Positions 35,359 to 44,316 of a stretch of DNA of 64,000 bases are shown one piece after another. A program made the position numbers and the translations under genes. Under the pieces are notes generated by a model. It saw nothing but the letters and a program-made list of their open reading frames with translations, did no database searches and was not told the origin of the DNA. This DNA is from Mesorhizobium sp. 65-26. GTDB taxonomy: Bacteria; Pseudomonadota; Alphaproteobacteria; Rhizobiales; Rhizobiaceae. Each line of letters opens with the position of its first letter. The stretch's first letter is position 1. The DNA is taken from NCBI GenBank assembly GCA_001899205.1, contig MKVL01000030.1, positions 62,001-126,000 of the forward strand, given 5' to 3'.

Positions 35359-36009
35359 GACCCTTGATCGACTGGACGTCGAAGGGACCAATGCTGCATC
35401 TACACTCGTTTGTTCCACGGCACGCCCTGAGGATTTGGAAGCCAAATACCAACAATCAACGGCGCGAATCTCTTCCCTGAAGGACAGACCGAGCGACCGT
35501 GCGCCTCCTTGCGTGGGCGAAGAGCGGCTCCATTGCAAGCCCCGCGCGCTTGTTGTCGACCGAAATGCGGATCGCAGCACCACGGGTCGGCGAAGCGGCA
35601 CGATTGAATTGGCGTCCACCACCATCAGTGGGATGCGAATGAACTGCCCGTCGCGCGCGCCTCATTTGCCGTCTGCCCTACGGCAACCTCTTTCCGGATG
35701 TCGACTGCGACCAGTTTGTCGGAATGATCGACAGTGATAGGCCGGTGAGAAATACCGCGCACGCACGTCCCCGCGACGGTTACGGCGTCGGTGAACTTGC
35801 ACGGTATCGTGGCCTCTGTAACGAGTAGATGACTGTAGAAGCCGGACGACGCCTTGTCCCGCATTGTCCCCTTTCGGGAAACGCGATTAATCAGGCTGTT
35901 GCGGATGAGCGCCAAGACATTGGACATCTCCATCTATTGACCCTGACCGTGTCCGTTTGCTTTATCGAACGGCCTGCAAAAAATTCGACGCAGATTTTTG
36001 GAGAACACC
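35359..36009. other. 651-base region with weak coding signal
   Basis: Between the antiporter and the DUF2235 gene the base composition drops and no frame gives a recognisable protein. One short minus-strand frame (35625-35864) has a good ribosome-binding site. The rest may be a decayed gene. There is no integrase, insertion-sequence end or long repeat that I can see. Confidence 0.5.
35625..35864 (-). CDS. Hypothetical small protein
   Basis: A 79-residue frame starts MRDKASSGFYSHLL at 35864, directly after AAAGGGGACA. Composition is ordinary (not Arg-rich like shadow frames). No family is recognised. It lies in a gap between chaA and the lower-GC DUF2235 gene and could be a remnant. Confidence 0.3.
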   Translation of the reverse strand: MRDKASSGFYSHLLVTEATIPCKFTDAVTVAGTCVRGISHRPITVDHSDKLVAVDIRKEVAVGQTANEARATGSSFASH

Positions 36010-37056
36010 ATGTCGGGCCGTATAGGATTATTCTTCGACGGAACTTGGAATTTTCCGGCTGCCAGGCTTCCCGATGACAGTGAGATATCTACAAATGTGT
36101 ACCGTTTGTGGCTTGGCTTTGGAGGGCATGATCTCGACCCAGAGTCCTCTACGATCGAAGCGGCGCAAGAAACATCTTTCGGAAAGATCTTCTACATTCG
36201 AGGCGTAGGAACTTCAGGCAGCGCCCTACAGGAGAAGGTCGATGGAGCACTTGGAACCGGCGTCTTGCTTAGAATGGCAATCGCCTACGCTTGGTTCTGC
36301 AAGAACTACAAGATAGGCGATGAAATCTTAGTCTTCGGCTTTTCGAGAGGCGCCTTCACCGCTCGCAGCTTTTCCGGTCTGCTCGACGCGTGCGGGCGAC
36401 AGAAAAGTGCGACAACCATTCCGGCTGCCATGTCCTTCGTAAATCGGTATCTGGACGGAGATCGGCCGGGCAAATCCATTTCGGTTCAGTTTGCTGGACT
36501 ATTCGATACAGTTGGGAGCACAGTGGAGCGACAGCAGCATCACAAGCTCTCTCCCGCAAATGTCCGCCATGTTCGACATGCACTGGCACTGGACGAAAAA
36601 AGGCGAAGCTTCAGGCCTACATATTGGAATGCCAACGGCGCAACCGAGGTCAGTGAAGCTTGGTTTGCGGGGGCTCACAGCAACGTCGGCGGTGGATATG
36701 TCAACAAATCTCTTTCAAATATCGCGCAATTTTGGGTACTCAAGGGCGCCCAACATGCCGGCATCCCCGTCAACTACTATGACTTTTCTGGATATGATGG
36801 AGAACGTCCGGGTGAAGGATTCATAGACTCCTGGCTTGCTTGGATAAAGAAGCTTCCGCCTCTGATCGGGCACGTCGCAGAGGCAACGGAAATACACCGG
36901 TTCACGCGACAGATCGCAGCGGGACATCGTATTCACGAAAGTGTTTTCGAGGCCATGAGTATTCTTGGGAACTATATGCCGGTGGCCACGATAAATGGAT
37001 CTGCCATCGCCCCAGATATGAAGGACGACCTAGTGGCTCCATGGGAATTTCGCTGA
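36010..37056 (+). CDS. DUF2235-domain protein (T6SS Tle1-like phospholipase fold)
   Basis: The 348-residue protein has the DUF2235 alpha/beta hydrolase pattern: GLFFDGTWNF at the start, the nucleophile elbow FGFSRGAFTARSF (Ser about residue 115), GLFDTVGS with the acid, and WFAGAHSNVGGGY with the His. Tle1 phospholipase effectors of type VI secretion share this fold, but no secretion genes are near and there is no signal peptide, so an effector role is speculative. GGAG precedes ATG 36010. Base composition is clearly lower in GC than its neighbours, which suggests horizontal acquisition. Confidence 0.87.
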   Translation: MSGRIGLFFDGTWNFPAARLPDDSEISTNVYRLWLGFGGHDLDPESSTIEAAQETSFGKIFYIRGVGTSGSALQEKVDGALGTGVLLRMAIAYAWFCKNYKIGDEILVFGFSRGAFTARSFSGLLDACGRQKSATTIPAAMSFVNRYLDGDRPGKSISVQFAGLFDTVGSTVERQQHHKLSPANVRHVRHALALDEKRRSFRPTYWNANGATEVSEAWFAGAHSNVGGGYVNKSLSNIAQFWVLKGAQHAGIPVNYYDFSGYDGERPGEGFIDSWLAWIKKLPPLIGHVAEATEIHRFTRQIAAGHRIHESVFEAMSILGNYMPVATINGSAIAPDMKDDLVAPWEFR

Positions 37057-37186
37057 ACGGCAGACGTTTAGAGGGCCTATCGGCAACTAAACGACATTGT
37101 CCAGCGTGTAGCTCGATCCCAATGCATTTTCGAGGCTGCACAACAGCAGTTGACGAAGCGGCCTAAGTAGTTGAAACGAAAGGCGC

Positions 37187-37272
37187 GCGGACGTGGCGGA
37201 ACTGGTAGACGCAAGGGACTTAAAATCCCTCGATCGCTGATCGTACGGGTTCGATTCCCGTCGTCCGCACCA
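37187..37272 (+). tRNA. tRNA-Leu (anticodon UAA)
   Basis: The 86-base sequence folds as a class II tRNA: acceptor GCGGACG pairs with CGTCCGC, the D-arm contains GGCGGAACTGGTAGACGC, the anticodon stem is GGGA/TCCC with loop CTTAAAA giving anticodon TAA, a variable arm follows, and the T-arm GGGTTCGATTCCC is perfect. The CCA end is encoded. It lies 130 bases downstream of the low-GC DUF2235 gene. Confidence 0.96.
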
Positions 37273-37286
37273 ATCCTCTTCTGGCC

Positions 37287-38243
37287 TTAACCGGGCAGAT
37301 GATCCGCAGCGACCAGCACCCTCTTGTAGAGCCTGGCGAAGCGGTTCGGAGGATTGGTCAGATAGTTTGAACCGGCAATATTCCATCGCGTGCCGAGCTG
37401 GTGGTCGAATGTCGCCGGATCGAACTGGAGCAGGCCGCTGCGTGGATAGACGGTGAACTCTCCGAACACCGGCTCTCCCTCGTCCTCGTAGAAATCAACG
37501 CGCATCATGTCGAACTGGCTGCCGAGCGCTTCGGCCGCCTCGATCATGCGGGAAAGGCTCTTCGGCGGCGGTATTTCCAACGTCGAATCGAGCTCACCCT
37601 GGACGATCTCCAGCGGATGCCAATCGCGGTCCAGATGCGCCGTGTTTTTCACGCTCGAACGGAAGGCGACGACGATGATGTAGGCGACGCGGCCGCCGAC
37701 CACGCAGAATTTGTAATCGACCGGTTCGTAACCCTGATCCCGGCCGACAAGCGCCTCGACGAAGACACGCGGCTCGATATGCGCGTAGGCGCGCTCCATC
37801 TGCTTGGCGCCATAAGTCTCGCCGAGATTCTCCGACATGCGGGCGACGATCGCCTCGCGATCGACGATGGAGGGATTCGGGACCGCGATGTTCATCCCGC
37901 AGCCATGGCTGCACTTGACGATATAGGGCACCGTCAATTCGTCGAAGGGGATGTTACGCGCGTCCACCCCTTGCCAAAGCACCCGCGGAAACCGCAGCCA
38001 TGGCAGGCTGCCGCTGACAATGTCTTTCGCCCGCAGCTTGTCCAGAACGACCGCGAAACGCGGATCATCATCGAAAATCTTGCGCCAGTGGATCTTTTCC
38101 GTGAAAGTTACCGGCGCCGCGAAATTGGGCAGGCGACGCATCTTTTCGAAGAAACGCTGGCCAAGGCGCCTATAGCGGACCAGCAACACCACATTCAGCA
38201 GCAGCAGACAGGCGCGAGCGGCACTCCGTTTTACGCGATGCAA
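37287..38243 (-). CDS. TupA-like ATP-grasp protein (surface polysaccharide biosynthesis)
   Basis: The 318-residue protein resembles the TupA-like ATP-grasp family: RLPNFAAPVTFTEKIHWRKI near the start, VPYIVKCSHGCGMNIAV in the nucleotide-binding part and late FDMMRVDFYEDEGEPVFGEF with acidic metal ligands, then NGFGR-like GNIAGS. Such proteins occur in capsule, O-antigen or teichuronopeptide clusters. A short N-terminal hydrophobic stretch (ACLLLLNVVLLV) is visible. The start is TTG at 38243 in the absence of a good ATG; the N-terminus is therefore uncertain. No polysaccharide cluster flanks it. Confidence 0.75.
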   Translation of the reverse strand: MHRVKRSAARACLLLLNVVLLVRYRRLGQRFFEKMRRLPNFAAPVTFTEKIHWRKIFDDDPRFAVVLDKLRAKDIVSGSLPWLRFPRVLWQGVDARNIPFDELTVPYIVKCSHGCGMNIAVPNPSIVDREAIVARMSENLGETYGAKQMERAYAHIEPRVFVEALVGRDQGYEPVDYKFCVVGGRVAYIIVVAFRSSVKNTAHLDRDWHPLEIVQGELDSTLEIPPPKSLSRMIEAAEALGSQFDMMRVDFYEDEGEPVFGEFTVYPRSGLLQFDPATFDHQLGTRWNIAGSNYLTNPPNRFARLYKRVLVAADHLPG

Positions 38244-38294
38244 TTCCCAGAAGTCCCGTTGTTTCGGCCGGTATTGGAAAAAACCTTGCCGAAA

Positions 38295-38872
38295 TCAAGG
38301 CTGCATCGGGTTGAGTTTGAGATGCTGGATCAGAATGATCGTCTTGGCATCGATGATGCGGCCGTCGGAAATGGCCGCCAGGGCATCATCGAGATCAAGC
38401 TCCAGCACCTCGATGTCCTCGCCCTCCTCGGGCGCGCCCCCGCCCGCGGAAATACGATCCGACGGGGAATAACGCGCAACGAAGAACCATAACCGCTCGG
38501 TGACACTGCCCGGGCTCATGTAGGGTGCGAAGAGCCGCTCTACATCTTTCAGCCGATAGCCCAGTTCCTCCTCCGCTTCCTTGCGGATACAGGTTTCCGG
38601 GTCGTTCTCGTCGAGCAGGCCCGCACAGGCCTCGACAAGCGCCTCCTTGTGGCCCGTGACATAGGCCGGATAGCGAAACTGCCGCACCAGGAGCACGGTT
38701 CGCCGCTCCGGATCGTAGGGCAGGATCACCGCGCCATCGCCGCGATCATAGGTCTGGCGTATCTGCGTCTCCACTGGCCGTCGCGACGCCGGTAGTCCAG
38801 GATGGTCTTCTTCAGGATCGCCCAGTCGTCGGACAGGATTTCCTCCGAGCGGATGCGGACGCGGTCTTCCAT
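38295..38872 (-). pseudogene. NUDIX hydrolase (NudK-like), frameshifted
   Basis: The first 34 codons from ATG 38872 (after AAGGAG) read MEDRVRIRSEEILSDDWAIL through DYRRRDGQW in one frame. The remaining protein, TQIRQTYDRGDGAVILPYDP onward, continues in another. The break is at 38770/38771, where one base seems to be missing; adding one C on the minus strand restores DGQWQTQIRQ. The NUDIX box GLLDENDPETCIRKEAEEEL is intact, and the end resembles GDP-mannose or ADP-sugar pyrophosphatases of the NudK type. It is either a recent pseudogene or a sequencing error. Confidence 0.82.
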
Positions 38873-39010
38873 CGGCTGTTCTCCTTGCTGCCGCGCGAGG
38901 CGTAGCGGTGATGCGAACTTTACGCAATGCGGCTTGGCCGGAAAGCGCTCCTCCGCCTGGCATCTGGCGCCGTCCGGATCCATTGCCTAAATAAGCCAGT
39001 CCTTCCCTAG

Positions 39011-39122
39011 AGTCGGATGATTTCAGGTCGAATCGACCTGAAATCTGAATCCGCCTCTAAATCAAAGAGATAGAGCATGATGCCGTCCGAAAACCGCTTC
39101 ACACTTTTCGGCATCATGCTCT
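39011..39122. repeat. Composite palindromic repeat element, copy 1
   Basis: Module A: GATTTCAGGTCGA and TCGACCTGAAATC form a palindrome at 39019-39045. Module B: AGAGCATGATGCCG at 39072 and CGGCATCATGCTCT ending at 39122 form a palindrome with CCGAAAA/TTTTCGG inside. The same two modules recur, inverted, at 59503-59590. It is an intergenic element ending 14 bases before the next gene. Confidence 0.72.
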
Positions 39123-39136
39123 AGGAGACCCCCCTG

Positions 39137-40240
39137 ATGACCGCCTCGCTTTTCCAGCCGATCACACTCGACGGCCTCACCTTCCCCAACCGTATCGCCG
39201 TCGCGCCGATGTGCCAGTATTCAGCCGAGGATGGCTCCGCCAGCGACTGGCACCTTTACCACTGGATGAACCTCGCCATGTCCGGTGCCGGCATGATCAC
39301 GGTCGAGATGACCGACGTCGAACGCCGTGGCCGCATCAGCCATGGCTGTCTCGGCCTCTATTCAGACGACAACGAGGCGGCCGCCAAGCGCGCGCTGGAC
39401 GCCGCCCGGCGCGTCGCCCCGGCCGGAACGAAGTTCGGCACGCAGCTTGCCCATGCCGGCCGCAAGGCGTCCAACAGAAGGCCGTGGGAAGGCGGCGGCC
39501 CGCTGCAGCCCGGCGAGGATGCGTGGCAGACCGTGTCGGCGTCCGCGATCGCCTACGACACCGGCTGGAACGTGCCGCGGGCGCTGGAGGAGCAGGAGAT
39601 CGAGCAGCTCATCGGCCGCTTCGCCGACGCCGCCAGGCGCGCCGAACGCGCCGGCTTCGACTTCATCGAATTGCACGCCGCCCATGGCTACCTGATCTTC
39701 CAGTTCCTCTCACCGCTTTCCAACCAGCGCACCGACCGCTGGGGCGGTTCGCTCGAGAACCGCATGCGCCTCGTCGTCGAGATCGCCAAGGCGGTGAAGG
39801 CGGCCGCACCCAAACTGATGCTCGGCGCGCGGCTGTCGGTGAAGGAATGGGTCGATGGCGGCTTCGATGTGGAGGATGCCATCGAGGTCGCGAAAGCGCT
39901 GAAGTCGGTGGGCGTCGCCTATCTCTGCTGCTCGAGCGGGGGCAACTCGCCGCTGCAGCAACTGCCGTCGGGCAAGGGCTACCAGGTGCATCTCGCCGAG
40001 GCGGTGCGCAAGGGCGCCGGCATCCCGACCCGTGCCGTCGGCCTGATCGACGACCCCAGACAGGCGGAGGCCATCCTGGCCGATGGCCGTGCCGACATGA
40101 TCGCCCTGGCCCGCGCCTTCCTGGCTGACCCGCGCTGGGGCTGGCGCGCTGCCGCCACCTTCGAGGAGCCCATCCACCCCGCGCCGCAGCTTGCCCGGTC
40201 AGTCACGACGATGGAGCATTGGATGAAGGCGTCGGCCTGA
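39137..40240 (+). CDS. NADH:flavin oxidoreductase, old yellow enzyme (YqjM-like)
   Basis: The 367-residue FMN-dependent TIM-barrel enzyme belongs to the thermophilic-like OYE class: PMCQYSA carries Cys26 and Tyr28, typical of YqjM, and ELHAAHGYLIFQFLSPLSN with NQRTDRWGGSLENR are core motifs; HAGRKAS is the third motif. Such enzymes reduce activated C=C bonds with NAD(P)H and respond to oxidative or electrophile stress. The physiological substrate is unknown. ATG 39137 follows AGGAG. A strong hairpin follows the stop. Confidence 0.92.
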   Translation: MTASLFQPITLDGLTFPNRIAVAPMCQYSAEDGSASDWHLYHWMNLAMSGAGMITVEMTDVERRGRISHGCLGLYSDDNEAAAKRALDAARRVAPAGTKFGTQLAHAGRKASNRRPWEGGGPLQPGEDAWQTVSASAIAYDTGWNVPRALEEQEIEQLIGRFADAARRAERAGFDFIELHAAHGYLIFQFLSPLSNQRTDRWGGSLENRMRLVVEIAKAVKAAAPKLMLGARLSVKEWVDGGFDVEDAIEVAKALKSVGVAYLCCSSGGNSPLQQLPSGKGYQVHLAEAVRKGAGIPTRAVGLIDDPRQAEAILADGRADMIALARAFLADPRWGWRAAATFEEPIHPAPQLARSVTTMEHWMKASA

Positions 40241-40246
40241 CGATCC

Positions 40247-40285
40247 TTCTCGCGGGCCGCTGCCTTGTTCGGCGGCCCGCGAGAA
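40247..40285 (+). terminator. Strong hairpin after the OYE gene, no T-run
   Basis: TTCTCGCGGGCCGC and GCGGCCCGCGAGAA form a perfect 14-bp stem with an 11-base loop, beginning seven bases after the stop codon at 40240. It lacks a T-tract, so it may stabilise the mRNA end rather than terminate. Confidence 0.45.
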
Positions 40286-40335
40286 ACAGTGGTGCGAGGC
40301 ACTCCAAGAAACCGGCGCATGGGCGTGCAACCAAA

Positions 40336-40638
40336 ATGCCCCGCACCGCGTTTGCGGCGATGATGGACAGCAAGCCCTTCGACAAACCGGTCGTCGTCGA
40401 ACTCGGCCATGTCGGCAAATATCGCGAAATCGGCAGCGCCCAGGAGGCGGCGGAATGCCTGATGACGGTGTGGCCCATGAATCGTGGCCCGCGTCATCGT
40501 GATGCCGTCGACACTTGCCTTAAAGTGCTGGAGGGATATCGTTCTCCCGCGGATGCGCGCCAGGCGCTGATCGAGGCAGCCAGGGAATCGGACGTGCTGG
40601 TGCCTGACGAATTGTTGCGGGACGGCAAGTTACATTGA
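40336..40638 (+). CDS. DUF982-domain protein
   Basis: The 100-residue protein fits DUF982: FDKPVVVELGHVGKYREIGS, AQEAAECLMTVWPMNRGPRH and a C-terminal PADARQALIEAARESDVLV. Start choice is uncertain: ATG 40336 is listed, but ATG 40363 (MDSKPFDKPV) is equally consistent with the family and neither has a strong ribosome-binding site. Function is unknown. It precedes the DUF2188 gene by 27 bases. Confidence 0.72.
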   Translation: MPRTAFAAMMDSKPFDKPVVVELGHVGKYREIGSAQEAAECLMTVWPMNRGPRHRDAVDTCLKVLEGYRSPADARQALIEAARESDVLVPDELLRDGKLH

Positions 40639-40665
40639 CGGGACGCGATTGAACCGGAGGTTTTC

Positions 40666-40905
40666 ATGGCAAAACTGATGTACAAGATCGTCGAGCACGA
40701 CGGGGGCTGGGCCTACAAGGTCGGCTCGACATTCTCGGAGACCTTCCCAAGCCATCAGGACGCATTGCGCGCCGCCGAGATTGCCTCGGCCGAGCAGCAG
40801 GTCGCAGGTTCCTCCGGCGGAATCCAGTACGAGGATGCCGAAGGCAAATGGCATGACGAACTGGCCGATGGCCGGGACCGGCCCCAGACCGAAGTCTCCG
40901 ACTGA
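40666..40905 (+). CDS. DUF2188-domain protein
   Basis: The 79-residue protein matches DUF2188: YKIVEHDGGWAYKVGSTFSE, then FPSHQDALRAAEIASAEQQ and GIQYEDAEGKWHDEL. Such short beta-alpha-beta proteins have no known function. GGAGG is well placed before the ATG. It is probably co-transcribed with the preceding DUF982 gene. Confidence 0.8.
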   Translation: MAKLMYKIVEHDGGWAYKVGSTFSETFPSHQDALRAAEIASAEQQVAGSSGGIQYEDAEGKWHDELADGRDRPQTEVSD

Positions 40906-40998
40906 GGCTCGTCCAGAAACTCTATCAATCAGGATGAGGCCACGGCCGGCGGCAGGCGCAAGGAGAGAAGAGCGCCGGAGCCGGCCGCGCACGCGGCA

Positions 40999-41286
40999 TC
41001 ACTTGCCGCAATATTGATCGTTCACATTCAGGCCGGCATTGGCGTCCGGGCCCGGCGTGCTTGAAGCACATGGGCCGACCCCGCCGGTGTTGCCGAGGGT
41101 GCTCAGCCCACTCTGGTCACCGTTGTAGATACTACCGGTCACCGTGGGATCCACCGTCGTCATGTCTTCGCTGCTGAAGAGCGGTCCACGATGATGGTAG
41201 CGGTAGTAATCATCCGAGGATTGCGCCATCGCCGACGTAGCCAGGCATGCTGCCACGGTCGACGCTGCGAGGATTTTCACGAACAT
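40999..41286 (-). CDS. Small secreted protein of unknown function
   Basis: The 95-residue protein has a clear signal peptide (FVKILAASTVAACLATSAMA, cleavage near residue 21) and a mature part rich in Gly, Ser and Asp with two late cysteines (GPCASSTPG and DQYCGK), which could form a disulfide. GGAG precedes ATG 41286. It resembles short exported proteins of rhizobia without named domains. It is probably periplasmic. Confidence 0.72.
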   Translation of the reverse strand: MFVKILAASTVAACLATSAMAQSSDDYYRYHHRGPLFSSEDMTTVDPTVTGSIYNGDQSGLSTLGNTGGVGPCASSTPGPDANAGLNVNDQYCGK

Positions 41287-41405
41287 TAGCTTTACTCCAT
41301 AGATGCTTGCCGCCCGTGGAGCGGCAGTGGGTAAACCAATGGCCGGCAAGATGGTTCAGTAAAACGTCGATGTGATGCGGTGAACTAATCGTGAGGTCGC
41401 GAGGA

Positions 41406-42374
41406 TCAGCCGACGAATGCGCGCCCGGCGATGCGTTCGATGAAAGCCGCGACGCGCTCCACCGCTACGAACTGCGGCATGTGCCCAAGCCCGTCCACAG
41501 CCTCGAAGTCGAGCGCCCTCACCTTTCCAGCCATTGGTCTGCCGTGGATCCCGATGTCGAGAACATGGTCGGCCGCGCCAAAGAGGATGCCCGTCGGCAT
41601 TGCGATTTCGCCATAGCGCTGCTCGATGCGTCCCAGATCCCGTTCGATCGCAACCAGATCGCTCGACGTCGCGTAGAAATGGCCCGGCCGCAGGCCGCAC
41701 CAGCCGCCGCCTTGGATCATGTAGTCGATGGTAACGGCCTGAGGGCCGAACACGAAGTCGAGGGTTTGCTTCGCGTATCTGAGGCTTGTCGGCACCGCGA
41801 GCGTTTGCGCCATGATCCACCGCCGCAGGGGCGAAGCGATGTAGAGCGAACCGAATCTCTTCGGCGCGTCGGGTTCCAGGTGCGTCAGCGGAGACAGAAG
41901 CGCGAGCCCCGAGATCGCGTCCGGATGTTCGACGGCAAGCGTGAGTGCGACGGCTCCTCCCAGGGAATGGCCGACCAGAAGAGGCCGTTCCAGGCCCAGC
42001 GTCTCGATGAAACGACGCACCAGATCAGCCTGCTCGGGCAGCCGCCCGGTCGCGCCTCTGGCGCGCGTGGAATAGCCGGAACCGGGACGATCGAGCGCGA
42101 TCAGCCGGTAGCCAGGCCCCATGCGCCCGAACAGAGGATGCCGGAATTGGTGCAGCTGCGCGCCAAGGCCATGCAAGAAGACGATCGGCCTGCCCTCGCC
42201 CGTCTCGACATAGTGGATGCGGTTGCCGTCGATGTCGACAAATTTTCCCGTCGCCGGGACCAGCCTTTCGGCCCTGACCGCGATCAGCCGGGTAACGAGC
42301 ACCAGGCCGACTCCCGCCAGAGCAGCCAGTGACAGGACAGCGCCAAGCATCCAAAGCAGAATCGACAACAGCAT
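41406..42374 (-). CDS. Membrane-anchored alpha/beta-fold hydrolase
   Basis: The 322-residue protein has an N-terminal membrane anchor (about residues 1-30, LLSILLWMLGAVLSLAALAG) and a hydrolase domain: FLHGLGAQLHQF, nucleophile Ser in VGHSLGGAVAL, FGAADHVLD with the acid and GLGHMPQF with the catalytic His. ATG 42374 was chosen; GTG 42401 would add nine residues. The substrate is unknown. It is convergent with the DUF2188 gene region and separate from wrbA. Confidence 0.85.
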   Translation of the reverse strand: MLLSILLWMLGAVLSLAALAGVGLVLVTRLIAVRAERLVPATGKFVDIDGNRIHYVETGEGRPIVFLHGLGAQLHQFRHPLFGRMGPGYRLIALDRPGSGYSTRARGATGRLPEQADLVRRFIETLGLERPLLVGHSLGGAVALTLAVEHPDAISGLALLSPLTHLEPDAPKRFGSLYIASPLRRWIMAQTLAVPTSLRYAKQTLDFVFGPQAVTIDYMIQGGGWCGLRPGHFYATSSDLVAIERDLGRIEQRYGEIAMPTGILFGAADHVLDIGIHGRPMAGKVRALDFEAVDGLGHMPQFVAVERVAAFIERIAGRAFVG

Positions 42375-42473
42375 CCGCCACCCAGGTTCGAGCCGAGGCA
42401 CACCCTAAAGCGCGACGCGCTTCAGTCCAGTCCTGCCTCGCTTCGGTCAGATGTCATCGGTTGAAAGGCCGAA

Positions 42474-42504
42474 TGAAAACGGGCGGCCATGGCGGCCGCC
42501 CGTT
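42474..42504 (-). terminator. Intrinsic terminator of wrbA
   Basis: On the minus strand AACGGGCGGCC pairs perfectly with GGCCGCCCGTT, loop of five bases, followed by TTC with a run of four T spanning the stem end. It lies 54 bases after the wrbA stop. Confidence 0.7.
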
Positions 42505-42557
42505 CTCCGGTCGATTGGCTATCAGGAAACAGCGCGAACCGTCCCCGGCGTAGGAAA

Positions 42558-43157
42558 TCAGCCGTGCAGCTTGATGGCGATCTCGGCAACGCGCTTGCCC
42601 TGGAAGGTCGCGCCTTCCAGTTCCTGCGCCGAAGGCTGGCGAGAGCCGTCGCCGTCGCTCGTCGTGGTCATGCCATAGGGGGCGCCGCCGCGCACCACGT
42701 CGTTGCCCATCTGGCCCTGATAGGCATAGGAGAGCGGCACGATGATCATGCCGTGGTGCTGCAGCATCGCCTGGGTGCTGAGGAGGGCGAGTTCGGCGCC
42801 ACCGTGCTGGGTCGCCGTCGACACCATCACCGAGCCGACCTTGTTGACCAGCGCGCCCTTGGCCCACAGCGGACCGGTCTGGTCGAAGAAGTTCTTCAAC
42901 TGGGATGCCATCGCGCCGTAGCGGGTCGAGGCGCCAACGATGATCGCGTCATAGTCGGCCAGTTCGAGCGGCTCGGCAATCGGAGCGTCCTGATCCAGCT
43001 TGTAGTAGGCCGCCTTGGCCACCGCCTCCGGCACGAGTTCGGCAACCCGCTTGATCGTTACCGTCGCGCCAGCCTCGCGAGCTCCAGCCGCAGCAGCCTT
43101 GGCCATCTGCTCCATGTGGCCCCAGCTTGAATAATAGAGAACCAGTACCTTTGCCAT
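42558..43157 (-). CDS. wrbA: NAD(P)H:quinone oxidoreductase WrbA
   Basis: WrbA is an FMN flavodoxin-like enzyme that reduces quinones by two electrons and protects against oxidative stress. The 199-residue protein has the family's exact length and motifs: [16 protein letters not shown] (FMN phosphate loop), [21 protein letters not shown] and [25 protein letters not shown] 43157 follows AAGGAGATGGAA, so the in-frame ATG two codons earlier is rejected. A terminator follows. Confidence 0.94.
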   Translation of the reverse strand: MAKVLVLYYSSWGHMEQMAKAAAAGAREAGATVTIKRVAELVPEAVAKAAYYKLDQDAPIAEPLELADYDAIIVGASTRYGAMASQLKNFFDQTGPLWAKGALVNKVGSVMVSTATQHGGAELALLSTQAMLQHHGMIIVPLSYAYQGQMGNDVVRGGAPYGMTTTSDGDGSRQPSAQELEGATFQGKRVAEIAIKLHG

Positions 43158-43336
43158 TTCCATCTCCTTGCAACTTGTAACGCTCTTGCCGAGCCGCCCT
43201 GTCGGAAGACGGTTCTATAAGGGCGATCGTTCAATGGATATGTCGTATCCAGGCACAGATTGTTCACAGATTGGCGAGCATTGCCGTTGGCGGTCTCCCG
43301 CGCTATCTGACTGCGACCCGTCGGACGGAGCCTTCG

Positions 43337-44080
43337 ATGCCTGAAATCGTCACTGCCGCCATGCTTGTCATCGGCGACGAAATCCTGTCCGGGAGGACCA
43401 AGGACAAGAATATCGGCCACCTGGCCGACATGATGACGGCGATCGGCATCGACCTCAAGGAGGTCCGCATCGTTCCCGACGAGGAAGCCGAGATCGTCGG
43501 CGCGGTGAACGCGCTGCGCGCGCGTTATACTTACCTGTTCACGACGGGCGGTATCGGCCCGACCCATGACGACATAACAGCCGATTCGGTGGCCAAGGCC
43601 TTCGGCGTGCCCTGCGAGTACGACGCCAAGGCCTATGCGATGCTGGAAGCCAATTACGCATCGCGGGACCTGGAGTTCACCGAGGCGCGCAAGCGCATGG
43701 CGCGGATGCCGCGCGGAGCCGACCACATCGACAACCCCATCTCGGTCGCGCCCGGCTTTCGCATCGGCAATGTCCATGTCATGGCGGGCGTCCCCTCGAT
43801 CTTCCAGGCCATGCTGGACAATGTGGTGCCGACGCTGAAGGTCGGCACCAAGATGCTTTCGGCCACCGTCCATTGCCCTTTCGGGGAAGGCCAGGTCGGC
43901 GGACCGCTGGGCGACATCCAGAAGGCGCATCCGGACACGATCATCGGCTCCTACCCGAAATATGGTGACGGCAAGTTCTGGACGGAACTCGTCGTGCGCG
44001 CGCGGAGCCAACAGGCGCTGGACGCCGCCCGCGCCGACGTCGAAGCGATGGTCGCGGGACTGGCACGCGCGGCCGGATGA
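43337..44080 (+). CDS. CinA N-terminal-like molybdopterin-binding (MoCF) protein
   Basis: The 247-residue protein consists of the MoCF_biosynth/CinA N-terminal domain: AAMLVIGDEILSGRTKDKN and the loop FTTGGIGPTHDDIT at 68-81. The C-terminal nicotinamide-nucleotide amidase part of full-length CinA is absent, the usual short form in alphaproteobacteria. Members may have ADP-ribose pyrophosphatase-like activity; function here is uncertain. GGAG precedes ATG 43337; the upstream frame from 43271 is rejected. Confidence 0.87.
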   Translation: MPEIVTAAMLVIGDEILSGRTKDKNIGHLADMMTAIGIDLKEVRIVPDEEAEIVGAVNALRARYTYLFTTGGIGPTHDDITADSVAKAFGVPCEYDAKAYAMLEANYASRDLEFTEARKRMARMPRGADHIDNPISVAPGFRIGNVHVMAGVPSIFQAMLDNVVPTLKVGTKMLSATVHCPFGEGQVGGPLGDIQKAHPDTIIGSYPKYGDGKFWTELVVRARSQQALDAARADVEAMVAGLARAAG

Positions 44081-44316
44081 GCCGATGCGTGGTCGCGGCC
44101 ATTAACCCGTCCGATCGGAACCAGGCGTGCTAGAGTGACGTTGCTGGGCATGGCGGATTCGCGGTCCGCCGGTTGCGCGCGAACAACGATAGAGGTTGGG
44201 ACCCAAGTCATACGGACAAGATCATTGGATTCTAGAGTGGTCTCGAATTTGACGGTCCCCGGCGCTCGCAATGTGGGACCGTCGAAGCCGCCACATGGGT
44301 ATCGTGAGGGATTGTC

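Noticed and set aside
36010-37272. Integrative island with attachment sites at tRNA-Leu
   Set aside because: No integrase and no second copy of the tRNA 3' end were seen; only the composition shift is supported.
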